DNA from: JANQPA01 sp964628385
GTDB taxonomy: Bacteria > Bacteroidota > Bacteroidia > Chitinophagales > Saprospiraceae
Direction: 5' to 3'
NCBI GenBank assembly: GCA_964628385.1
Contig: CAZVOD010000020.1
Location: forward strand, 1 to 56,585
Length of the DNA stretch: 56,585 bases
The number at the start of each line of letters is the position of its first letter. Position 1 is the first letter of the stretch. The position numbers and the translations under genes were made by a program. Positions 16,538-24,154 of the stretch are shown in pieces. Below the pieces are notes generated by a model. It saw only the letters and a list, made by a program, of their open reading frames with translations. It did no database searches and was not told the origin of the DNA.

Positions 16538-17119
16538 ATGGAACTTACCATTATTCAGGCGACTGCCGAACATGCGGCCTTTGCCGAGAGGATTTGCCAG
16601 TTGTACTCAGCTTCTGCCAAAGAGCGCGGAACTGGTATTGCGGAACGTAAGCCTGAGTATATCAGGGAAAAGATCTTGAAGGGCAATGCTATCATTGCAC
16701 TTGGTGGGGATCAATTGGCGGGCTTTTGTTACATCGAAAGCTGGAGTCACAACAAATATGTAGCGAATTCGGGACTAATTGTTTCACCGGATTTCAGAAA
16801 GCTGGGTTTGGCCAAACGGATCAAGGAAAAGATTTTGGAATTGTCCAGAAGAAAGTACCCTCAAGCCAGGATATTCGGTATTACGACCAGTCTTGCCGTA
16901 ATGAAGATCAACTCTGCTTTGGGCTATCAGCCGGTTACTTTTTCGGAACTTACCCAGGACGACGCTTTTTGGGATGGTTGCAAGACTTGCAAAAACTATG
17001 ATATCCTGCTGCGCAACGAGCGACAAATGTGCCTGTGCACGGCCATGCTCGCCCCTTCTCAGGAAGATCTCCATTATGACTTAAGCAACTTAATTTTAAC
17101 CAACAATGAACAAAAATAA
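16538..17119 (+). CDS. GNAT acyltransferase, probable first enzyme of arginine synthesis
   Basis: A 193-residue GNAT-fold protein. Acyl-CoA-binding motif A is seen as GLIVSPDFRKLGLAKRIKEKI (R-x-x-G-x-A near residues 87-95), preceded by the LAGFCYIESW strand. Two Cys pairs occur near the end (DGCKTCKNYD and MCLCTAM). It heads the arg operon and overlaps argG by 14 bases, so it most likely acylates glutamate (acetyl- or succinyl-glutamate synthase). This fits the known arrangement in Bacteroidota, where a GNAT protein replaces classical ArgA. The operon also contains argE, and no argJ is seen in this window, consistent with a linear pathway. Confidence 0.83.
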   Translation: MELTIIQATAEHAAFAERICQLYSASAKERGTGIAERKPEYIREKILKGNAIIALGGDQLAGFCYIESWSHNKYVANSGLIVSPDFRKLGLAKRIKEKILELSRRKYPQARIFGITTSLAVMKINSALGYQPVTFSELTQDDAFWDGCKTCKNYDILLRNERQMCLCTAMLAPSQEDLHYDLSNLILTNNEQK

Positions 17120-18311
17120 AATTGTACTTGCCTACAGCGGTGGTTTAGATACCTCTTTTTGCATCAAATATCTGTCCAGCGAGCAGGGCTACGAAGTTCA
17201 CGCCCTTACTGTTAATACGGGCGGCTTTGATTCTGAAGAATTAAAAGCAATGGAAAAGCGGGCGTTTCAACTAGGCGCTGCTTCTTTTAAAGCTATTGAT
17301 GCTGTGCCCAACTACTACCAAAAGTGTATCCGCTTTCTGATTTATGGTAATGTACTGCGCAATCAAACTTATCCGTTGAGTGTAAGCGCTGAGCGGGTCT
17401 TTCAGGCATTAGAAGTAGCCAAATACGCAGAAGAAGTTCAAGCGCAAGCTGTAGCCCATGGCAGTACCGGAGCCGGGAATGACCAAATCCGCTTTGATCT
17501 GGTTTTTAATGTTTTGGGAAATAACCTGGACATCATCACGCCCATTCGCGACATGCAGTTGTCCAGAGAAGAAGAAATTGAATACCTCAATAAACAGGGA
17601 TTCGAATGGAGCAAAGCAAAGGGCCAATACTCTATTAATCAAGGAATTTGGGGAACCAGCGTTGGTGGTGTAGAAACTCTGACTTCTCACCAAACTCTGC
17701 CGGAAGAAGCCTACCCCACGCCATTACAAAAGGAAACGCCCTCCGACCTAACCCTTCACTTTGAGCAGGGAGAATTAAAAGGAGTAGATGGGAAAATATA
17801 CGATAATCCGGTACAGGCTATCGAGGCCGTTACAGCCAAAGCCTCCGGCTATGCCATCGGTCGTGACATCCATGTAGGAGATACGATCCTGGGTATTAAA
17901 GGGAGAGTAGGATTTGAAGCTCCAGCCTCTTTGATCATAATCAAGGCGCATCATCTGCTCGAAAAACACACCCTGTCCAAATGGCAACAATACTGGAAGC
18001 AACAACTGTCAGAATGGTATGGCATGCTGCTCCATGAAGGTCAATACTTGGATCCGGTGATGAGAAATATCGAGACCTTTCTCGAAGATAGTCAGCAAAC
18101 CGTCAACGGCCAAGTATTTCTCCAACTTAAACCCTATCGCTTTGAGCTGGTCGGGGTAAAGTCACCTAATGACCTGATGAACGCTTCCTTTGGTCAATAC
18201 GGTGAGATGAACAAAGGCTGGAGTGGCGAAGAAGTTAAAGGCTTTACCAAAATCCTTGGGCTTTCTCATCAAATTCATCATTCTGTTAATCCAAAACTGA
18301 ATACCTTATGA
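17106..18311 (+). CDS. argG: Argininosuccinate synthase
   Basis: A 401-residue enzyme that joins citrulline and aspartate using ATP. The N-type ATP pyrophosphatase motif AYSGGLDTSF is at residues 9-18, followed by the family blocks VAHGSTGAGNDQIRFDLVF and ITPIRDMQLSREEEIEYL. Length is normal. The start overlaps the GNAT gene by 14 bases and its stop overlaps the argC start by 4 bases (ATGA), implying translational coupling. In the N-succinyl route the acylated citrulline is first deacylated by ArgE, encoded later in the operon. Confidence 0.95.
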   Translation: MNKNKIVLAYSGGLDTSFCIKYLSSEQGYEVHALTVNTGGFDSEELKAMEKRAFQLGAASFKAIDAVPNYYQKCIRFLIYGNVLRNQTYPLSVSAERVFQALEVAKYAEEVQAQAVAHGSTGAGNDQIRFDLVFNVLGNNLDIITPIRDMQLSREEEIEYLNKQGFEWSKAKGQYSINQGIWGTSVGGVETLTSHQTLPEEAYPTPLQKETPSDLTLHFEQGELKGVDGKIYDNPVQAIEAVTAKASGYAIGRDIHVGDTILGIKGRVGFEAPASLIIIKAHHLLEKHTLSKWQQYWKQQLSEWYGMLLHEGQYLDPVMRNIETFLEDSQQTVNGQVFLQLKPYRFELVGVKSPNDLMNASFGQYGEMNKGWSGEEVKGFTKILGLSHQIHHSVNPKLNTL

Positions 18312-19264
18312 TCAAAGTTGGCATTATCGGCGGAGGCGGCTACACCGCCGGAGAGCTTATCCGTATTTTGTTATACCATCCTGAAGTTACTATTCAGTAC
18401 ATTCACAGCAATAGCCAGCAGGGCAATTTAGTCAGTAGTATTCACAGTGACCTGGTAGGGGAATGCTGGCTTAGTTTTACGAGTCAGATCAGCTTCGATG
18501 TAGATGTTATCTTCCTGTGTCAGGGCCACGGGCGCACTAAAACCTTTATGGCAGAGCACAAAGTGCCGGAAAGAGTTACCATCATAGACCTAAGCCGTGA
18601 TTATCGACTAGACCCTGCTTTTGTTTACGGGCTGCCAGAGCTAAACAAACCCGAAATCAAAAGTAGCAAGCGCATTGCCAACTGTGGCTGTTTTGCTACC
18701 ACTATCCAGTTAGGATTATTGCCCCTCGCATACGCTCGGGAAATAGAGTCAGATGTACATGTACATGCATTGACCGGTTCTACCGGTGCTGGTGTACACC
18801 CGGCTCCTACTACTCATTTCAGCTGGAGAAGTAATAATGTATCAGTGTACAAGCCTTTTAGCCATCAACACCTAGATGAGATTAAACGCAGTCTGTTACA
18901 ATTACAACCAGGCCTGGGAGCGGCTATTAATTTTTTACCCATCCGTGGTAACTTCTCCAGGGGTATTTTTGCCAGTCTATACATGGATACAGCGCTTTCT
19001 CTGGACGAAATCCGAAATTTATATCATAGCTATTATTCTGACGAGCCCTTTGTGGTTATTAGCGAGACTAATCCCAGCCTGAAGCAGGCTGTCAATACCA
19101 ATAAGTGCATTCTTTATCTGGAAAAACATGAAGGCAAAATTTTAATCATCAGTTTGATCGACAACCTGATCAAAGGGGCCTCTGGTCAGGCCGTACAGAA
19201 TATGAACCTGACGCAGGGCCTGGATGAAACCACGGGATTGAGGCTAAAAGCAGCAGCATTTTAA
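18308..19264 (+). CDS. argC: N-acyl-gamma-glutamyl-phosphate reductase
   Basis: A 318-residue NADPH-dependent reductase that makes N-acyl-glutamate semialdehyde. The Rossmann motif GIIGGGGYTAGELIRIL is at residues 5-21, and the catalytic cysteine lies in IANCGCFATTIQLGLLPL (C128). In most ArgC proteins the equivalent motif is NPGC; here the proline is a second cysteine (C126). HALTGSTGAGVHPAPTTHFSWRSNNVSVYKPFSHQH is the expected substrate segment. Coupled to argG by a 4-base overlap; 68 bases precede argF'. Confidence 0.93.
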   Translation: MIKVGIIGGGGYTAGELIRILLYHPEVTIQYIHSNSQQGNLVSSIHSDLVGECWLSFTSQISFDVDVIFLCQGHGRTKTFMAEHKVPERVTIIDLSRDYRLDPAFVYGLPELNKPEIKSSKRIANCGCFATTIQLGLLPLAYAREIESDVHVHALTGSTGAGVHPAPTTHFSWRSNNVSVYKPFSHQHLDEIKRSLLQLQPGLGAAINFLPIRGNFSRGIFASLYMDTALSLDEIRNLYHSYYSDEPFVVISETNPSLKQAVNTNKCILYLEKHEGKILIISLIDNLIKGASGQAVQNMNLTQGLDETTGLRLKAAAF

Positions 19265-19332
19265 AAAAGTAAACGGAGCAAGAAGCGCTTCTAAAATAGC
19301 AGTGCTTCGCAACCAATATTAGCAATTATACC

Positions 19333-20283
19333 ATGAAAAACTTCACAAAATTATCGGATGTAGACCATCCGAAGCAGCTATTGCAAGAAGCGCTAATTGC
19401 CAGGCAGCAACCCTGGGCAGAACAGCAAATCGGCCAACAAAAAACACTGATCCTGCTTTTCTTTAATCCCAGCTTGAGGACCAGACTAAGTACCCAAAAG
19501 GCAGCAATCCACCTGGGCATGTCCTGCATGGTATACAATGCCGGGCAGGGCTGGAACCTAGAATTTGAAGAGCAAGCCATAATGAATAGCGATAAGGCAG
19601 AACATATCAGGGAAGCCGCTGCCGTAATCAGTCAATACGCTGATATCATTGGTATCAGGACTTTCCCTGGCCTAACAGACCGGGAAAAAGATTATGCGGA
19701 TACAATCCTGAATCAATTCCAGACTTACGCCTCTGTGCCAGTCGTCAGTCTGGAATCAGCTATCCGGCACCCACTTCAATCGTTGGCCGACTGGATGACG
19801 ATTGAAGAATACCAAAAAAAGGAGCGCCCAAAAGTAGTATTAAGCTGGGCACCACATCCAAAAGCCTTACCTCAGGCTGTAGCCAACTCTTTTGTGGAGT
19901 GGATGCAGGTTGCTGATGTTGACCTAACAGTGACTCATCCGCCAGGTTATGAACTATCGGAGGCTTTTATCAAGGATACCAGAGTGGAATATAATCAGCA
20001 AAAGGCTTTTGAAGGAGCTGATTTTATTTACACCAAAAACTGGTCTGCCTTTACGGATTATGGCCGCCGATTAAGGGTTGATCAAGACTGGCAAATTACG
20101 GCTTTGAAGATGCAATTGACCAATAACGCTTTTTTTATGCATTGTCTTCCGGTACGCAGGAATGTGGTAGTCGCGGATAAAGTCCTGGAAAGCACACAGT
20201 CCCTTGTCATACAGCAAGCTAACAACCGTACTTATGCTGCTCAGGCTGTTTTATCCCAACTTCTAAAATCCATGGATAAATAA
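19333..20283 (+). CDS. argF': N-succinyl/N-acetyl-ornithine carbamoyltransferase
   Basis: A 316-residue transcarbamylase of the Bacteroidota/Xanthomonas N-acyl-ornithine type, not classical ArgF. The carbamoyl-phosphate motif S-L-R-T-R is at residues 47-51, HPLQS at 146-150 and HCLPVRRN at 270-277. Sequence blocks such as MIFFN/LLFFN, GMxxxVxxxxQG and IMxxDKxEH align closely with the Bacteroides fragilis succinylornithine enzyme. The specificity residue (Pro90 there, Glu92 in the Xanthomonas acetylornithine enzyme) is Ala89 here. Published substitution of that Glu by Ala switches the Xanthomonas enzyme to succinylornithine, so succinyl specificity is predicted. Its stop codon shares one base with the argB start. 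Confidence 0.92.
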   Translation: MKNFTKLSDVDHPKQLLQEALIARQQPWAEQQIGQQKTLILLFFNPSLRTRLSTQKAAIHLGMSCMVYNAGQGWNLEFEEQAIMNSDKAEHIREAAAVISQYADIIGIRTFPGLTDREKDYADTILNQFQTYASVPVVSLESAIRHPLQSLADWMTIEEYQKKERPKVVLSWAPHPKALPQAVANSFVEWMQVADVDLTVTHPPGYELSEAFIKDTRVEYNQQKAFEGADFIYTKNWSAFTDYGRRLRVDQDWQITALKMQLTNNAFFMHCLPVRRNVVVADKVLESTQSLVIQQANNRTYAAQAVLSQLLKSMDK

Positions 20284-21077
20284 TGAATAAAGAAGAGTTA
20301 TTAATTGTAAAAATCGGAGGAAAGCTGATCGAGGAAGATCAACAGCTGGATGCTTTGCTGAAGATGCTTGCTCAAAGGAAGGGCAATAAAATTTTGGTAC
20401 ACGGCGGCGGAAAGAGAGCCTCTGAGCTACTCCGTATGATGGACATCATGCCCAGGATGATCGATGGCCGTCGCATCACTGATGACACTACGCTGGAGAT
20501 AGTGACCATGGTGTATGCTGGTTCTCTCAACAAAAAGATAGTAGCCAGCTTACAGTCTATGGGCAGTAATGCTATTGGGCTTAGTGGAGCGGATGGCAAT
20601 GTAATTAGGGCACACAAAAGAGTGGTTGGCGATATTGATTATGGCTTTGCCGGTGATATTGACGAGGTAAATACAGCATTACTATCCGCTTTACTATCTA
20701 TGGAATTACTACCGGTTTTTTGTGCTATCACCCATGATCAGCAGGGGCAGTTACTCAATACCAATGCTGATACCATTGCTTCGGCAGTGGCTGCAGCTAT
20801 GGCGGTACACTACTCCGTAGAGTTGATTTATTGTTTTGAGAAAAATGGCGTTTTGAAAGAGGCCGCAGATGATCATTCTATTATCCGTGAGTTGGATTAT
20901 TCTACCTTTCAGGAAGGAATACAGCAGGGTTGGATTGCAAACGGCATGATCCCCAAGCTTGATAATGCCTTTGAGGCACTACAAAAAGGCGTAAACGCCG
21001 TAAGGATATGTGGTTTAAACTCTTTTAAAGATAACAATGGGACCACTTTACAAAATAAAATTTTGGATAAAAATTAA
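20283..21077 (+). CDS. argB: N-acyl-glutamate kinase
   Basis: A 264-residue amino-acid kinase that phosphorylates N-acyl-glutamate. The motifs LLIVKIGGKLIE (residues 7-18), ILVHGGGKRASELL (37-50), GLSGADGNVI and the late GMIPKLDNAFEAL with conserved Lys are all present. It begins in the last base of the argF' stop codon (TAATG), indicating translational coupling. It lacks the long N-terminal helix seen in arginine-inhibited hexameric kinases, so direct feedback by arginine is uncertain. Confidence 0.93.
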   Translation: MNKEELLIVKIGGKLIEEDQQLDALLKMLAQRKGNKILVHGGGKRASELLRMMDIMPRMIDGRRITDDTTLEIVTMVYAGSLNKKIVASLQSMGSNAIGLSGADGNVIRAHKRVVGDIDYGFAGDIDEVNTALLSALLSMELLPVFCAITHDQQGQLLNTNADTIASAVAAAMAVHYSVELIYCFEKNGVLKEAADDHSIIRELDYSTFQEGIQQGWIANGMIPKLDNAFEALQKGVNAVRICGLNSFKDNNGTTLQNKILDKN

Positions 21078-21148
21078 CGTATAGAGCTCATTCTAGCAAA
21101 AAAGCGACTATCTCTAATGCTTTTACCTTTTTAAACGTCTAGCAAAAT

Positions 21149-22213
21149 ATGAAAGAATTAAGCGGCAAGGCCATTGCACTTTTACAACAATTAATTGCCA
21201 CGCCATCCTTTTCCAGGCAGGAAGATCAAACAGCTGCGATAATCGCTGATTTCCTAGATCAGCAGGGGATTCCCTGTAAGAGGGCAGGCAATAACATCTG
21301 GGCCTTTTCCAAAAACTGGCAAAAGAATCAGCCTACTGTTTTACTAAATTCTCATCATGATACGGTAAAGCCCGTAAGAGCCTGGACACGTGATCCTTTT
21401 GAGGCTACAATTGAAGGGGATGTGCTGTATGGACTGGGGAGTAATGATGCTGGCGGACCATTGGTAAGCCTGATAGCTACCTTTTTATATTTCTTCCAGC
21501 AAACCAATTCCTTTAACCTCATTTTGGCCGCTACTGCTGAGGAAGAAATTTCAGGCAAGAATGGTATTGCCAGTATCATCGAGGATTTACCTCCCGTTCA
21601 CTTTGCGATAGTAGGAGAACCTACCAGCCTGCAAATGGCTGTGGCCGAAAAGGGCCTGATGGTGATAGATGCCACTGCCCAGGGTAAATCCGGCCACGCT
21701 GCTCGAAATGAAGGCGTCAATGCGATCTACCTGGCCTTGCAAGATATTGAATGGATAAAGAATTATGAATTTGAGCGGGTTTCTCCTCTTTTGGGAAAAG
21801 TAAAAGCTACAGTAACCCAGATTGAGGCCGGGTATCAACACAACGTTGTGCCTGATCAGTGTAAATTTGTCATAGACGTACGCTCTAACGAATGTTACAA
21901 CAACCAGGAGCTGTTGGATATTTTACAAAAAAACACCCAATCTACGCTACAAGCCCGCTCTTTGAGGCTCGGTTCTTCGGGTATAGCCAAAGATCATCCT
22001 ATTGTACAGGCAGGCAAAATACTGGGAATGAACACGTATGGTTCACCCACTCTATCGGATCAGGCACTGTTGCCGTTTCCGTCTTTAAAGCTGGGCTGTG
22101 GCAAGTCAACCCGCTCACATACAGCCAATGAGTATATTAAATTATCCGAAATCGAAAAAGGTATTGAGACCTACGTCCAATTACTAAAACAAACCAACTG
22201 GAAAGCAATATGA
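21149..22213 (+). CDS. argE: M20 family deacylase, N-acyl-ornithine/citrulline deacetylase
   Basis: A 354-residue metallopeptidase-fold hydrolase. Metal and catalytic residues are visible in LLNSHHDTVKP (H70, D72), GLGSNDAGGP (D100) and LAATAEEEISGKNG (E131-E132). In the N-acyl-citrulline pathway of Bacteroidota this enzyme removes the acyl group after carbamoylation, giving citrulline for ArgG. It follows argB by 71 bases and overlaps argH by 4 bases (ATGA). Confidence 0.9.
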   Translation: MKELSGKAIALLQQLIATPSFSRQEDQTAAIIADFLDQQGIPCKRAGNNIWAFSKNWQKNQPTVLLNSHHDTVKPVRAWTRDPFEATIEGDVLYGLGSNDAGGPLVSLIATFLYFFQQTNSFNLILAATAEEEISGKNGIASIIEDLPPVHFAIVGEPTSLQMAVAEKGLMVIDATAQGKSGHAARNEGVNAIYLALQDIEWIKNYEFERVSPLLGKVKATVTQIEAGYQHNVVPDQCKFVIDVRSNECYNNQELLDILQKNTQSTLQARSLRLGSSGIAKDHPIVQAGKILGMNTYGSPTLSDQALLPFPSLKLGCGKSTRSHTANEYIKLSEIEKGIETYVQLLKQTNWKAI

Positions 22214-23541
22214 AACTTTGGCAAAAAGATTTTGAAGTCAATAAATGGGTAGAAAATTTTACGGTAGGTCAGGATAGGATATTGGACTTAAAGTTAGCTT
22301 ACTTTGATGTTATAGGCTCGCTGGCGCACAGTCAGATGCTGAATGCCGTCGGGCTGGTGAGCAATGATGAATTTCAGGCTTTAAAAAAAGGGCTCATCAA
22401 GCTGCTGCAGGAAGCAGAGCAAGGCCGATTGACCATCAAAGAAGGAGTAGAAGATATCCATTCGCAAGTGGAATTCCTGCTAACTGAACAGCTCGGCGAT
22501 ACCGGCAAAAAAATTCACAGTGGGCGTTCTCGTAATGATCAGGTTTTACTGGACCTACGACTTTTTTTCAGAGCTGAAATCAAAGAGATTGTTCAACTGA
22601 CAGAAGCGCTATTCAGATTGTTGATTCAACAGTCTGAAAAATATCAGGCAAACCTCATGCCCGGATATACTCATTTCCAGATAGCGATGGTTTCTTCCTT
22701 TGGTCTTTGGTTTGGTGCTTATGCCGAATCGCTGGTGGACGATCTACGACTTTTGAATAGCGTCTATAAAAATATCAATCAAAATCCACTGGGCTCAGCA
22801 GCGGGCTACGGTAATTCCTTCCCGCTGGATCGCAGTATGACCACGACTTTGCTAGGGTTTGATGATTTGAGTTATAATGTAGTAAACGCTCAGATGGGGC
22901 GTGGAAAGACAGAACTTCAGCTCAGCTTTGCTATGGCATCCATAGCCCAAACGTTAGGCAAGATGAGCATGGATGTAGTGCTTTACCTCAGTCAGAATTT
23001 TGATTTCATTCAGTTTCCAGATGATATTACCACGGGCTCCAGCATTATGCCGCATAAAAAGAACCCGGACCTTTTTGAACTGGCCAGGGCCAGATGCAAC
23101 CAGATTCAAGTGCTTCCGGGGCAGATCAGTGCTATTGTTGGCAACCTGCCGATGGGTTATCACAGAGATTTTCAACTCGTCAAAGAAATGCTTTTTCCGG
23201 CTATCGAGCACCTGAAAGACTGTTTGGGTATTCTGACTTATGCTCTGGAAAAGATACAAATCCGCAAGGATTTACTGATCGACGATAAGTATCAATATCT
23301 TTTCAGTGTAGAGGAAGTCAATAAGGAAGTATTACAGGGTTTACCTTTTAGGGATGCTTATCACAAAATTTCAAAATCCATCGCTGAAGGTACATTTGAC
23401 CCTGAGCGCAAGGTCAATCACACACACGAAGGAAGCATAGGGAACCTTTGCAATGAGGCGATACAAAAGAAAATGGACGATGTACTGGGAAGTTTTAATT
23501 TTGGAAAATGGCAAACTGCTTTTAACCAATTGACTTCCTGA
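22210..23541 (+). CDS. argH: Argininosuccinate lyase
   Basis: A 443-residue member of the fumarase/aspartase superfamily that splits argininosuccinate into arginine and fumarate. The signature GSSIMPHKKNPD starts at residue 276, HSGRSRNDQVLLDLRLFFR is the second conserved block, and MPGYTHFQIAM the third. It ends the arg operon. No strong intrinsic terminator follows in the 150 bases before the next gene. Confidence 0.94.
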   Translation: MKLWQKDFEVNKWVENFTVGQDRILDLKLAYFDVIGSLAHSQMLNAVGLVSNDEFQALKKGLIKLLQEAEQGRLTIKEGVEDIHSQVEFLLTEQLGDTGKKIHSGRSRNDQVLLDLRLFFRAEIKEIVQLTEALFRLLIQQSEKYQANLMPGYTHFQIAMVSSFGLWFGAYAESLVDDLRLLNSVYKNINQNPLGSAAGYGNSFPLDRSMTTTLLGFDDLSYNVVNAQMGRGKTELQLSFAMASIAQTLGKMSMDVVLYLSQNFDFIQFPDDITTGSSIMPHKKNPDLFELARARCNQIQVLPGQISAIVGNLPMGYHRDFQLVKEMLFPAIEHLKDCLGILTYALEKIQIRKDLLIDDKYQYLFSVEEVNKEVLQGLPFRDAYHKISKSIAEGTFDPERKVNHTHEGSIGNLCNEAIQKKMDDVLGSFNFGKWQTAFNQLTS

Positions 23542-23602
23542 GTAAAATCAAGGAGCCTTACACAAGAAACAATAAACTGCTCATCAGGAACAATAATGAA
23601 CT

Positions 23603-23630
23603 TTGTCATTTTAACTTTGCTTTAACTTTG
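23603..23630 (+). promoter_or_regulatory. Candidate promoter for the small membrane protein gene
   Basis: TTG at 23603-23605 and TAACTTTG at 23623-23630 are 17 bases apart and match TTG-N17-23-TAnnTTTG. A second overlapping TAACTTTG lies at 23612-23619. The gene starts 60 bases downstream. Confidence 0.5.
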
Positions 23631-23691
23631 AAGAGAAAATTGAAAGAAGAAAACCTACCATTTTCTTTTTTGAACCAAAAAAGAAAATATC

Positions 23692-24072
23692 ATGAGAAGA
23701 TATGCAACAGGCTTATTCGTTTTTTCAATTTTAATGATTCTCTTCGGATTTATTACCGAAAAAATAACCATCAGTAGCTTTCAGTACATCTCATTACCAG
23801 GTGTGATATTCGCAGTAGGAAAGTCATTGTTAGTAGTTTTAATTTTGCTATTTGCCATAGGTGCAGCTATTCCATCTTTATTCATTGATATCCTATTGAC
23901 GTTTTTTACTGATTTGAAATTTCCCCTACTCAACTTTTTAAAGGAAATCTGTTGGGATAAAATGGCCGTAAGTTGGTTTTGGAATGATACCAGCGGCTCT
24001 TCAGTATTTTTCGGAGCTTTAATCTTACTTCTGATCAGCGGAGCGCTGAGCAGAAAAAGAGTAGCCTCCTAA
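23692..24072 (+). CDS. Hypothetical membrane protein
   Basis: A 126-residue protein with three or four hydrophobic helices (about residues 5-22, 37-60, 62-75 and 105-120) and a conserved-looking loop (DKMAVSWFWNDTSGSS). The C-terminus is basic (SRKRVAS). I recognise no family. It has its own candidate promoter and a strong hairpin after its stop, so it is probably transcribed alone. Confidence 0.65.
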   Translation: MRRYATGLFVFSILMILFGFITEKITISSFQYISLPGVIFAVGKSLLVVLILLFAIGAAIPSLFIDILLTFFTDLKFPLLNFLKEICWDKMAVSWFWNDTSGSSVFFGALILLLISGALSRKRVAS

Positions 24073-24082
24073 GGCTAAAACA

Positions 24083-24127
24083 GCTTGCTGGGCAACTGTC
24101 GTATGGAATAATAGTTGCCCAACAAGC
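24083..24127. terminator. Bidirectional terminator hairpin
   Basis: GCTTG-C-TGGGCAACT (24083-24097) pairs with AGTTGCCCA-A-CAAGC (24113-24127), giving 14 pairs with one mismatch. It lies between the convergent membrane-protein and GH31 genes. Confidence 0.65.
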
Positions 24128-24154
24128 CTTATCTTAGCACTTTGTTGCTGTGTA

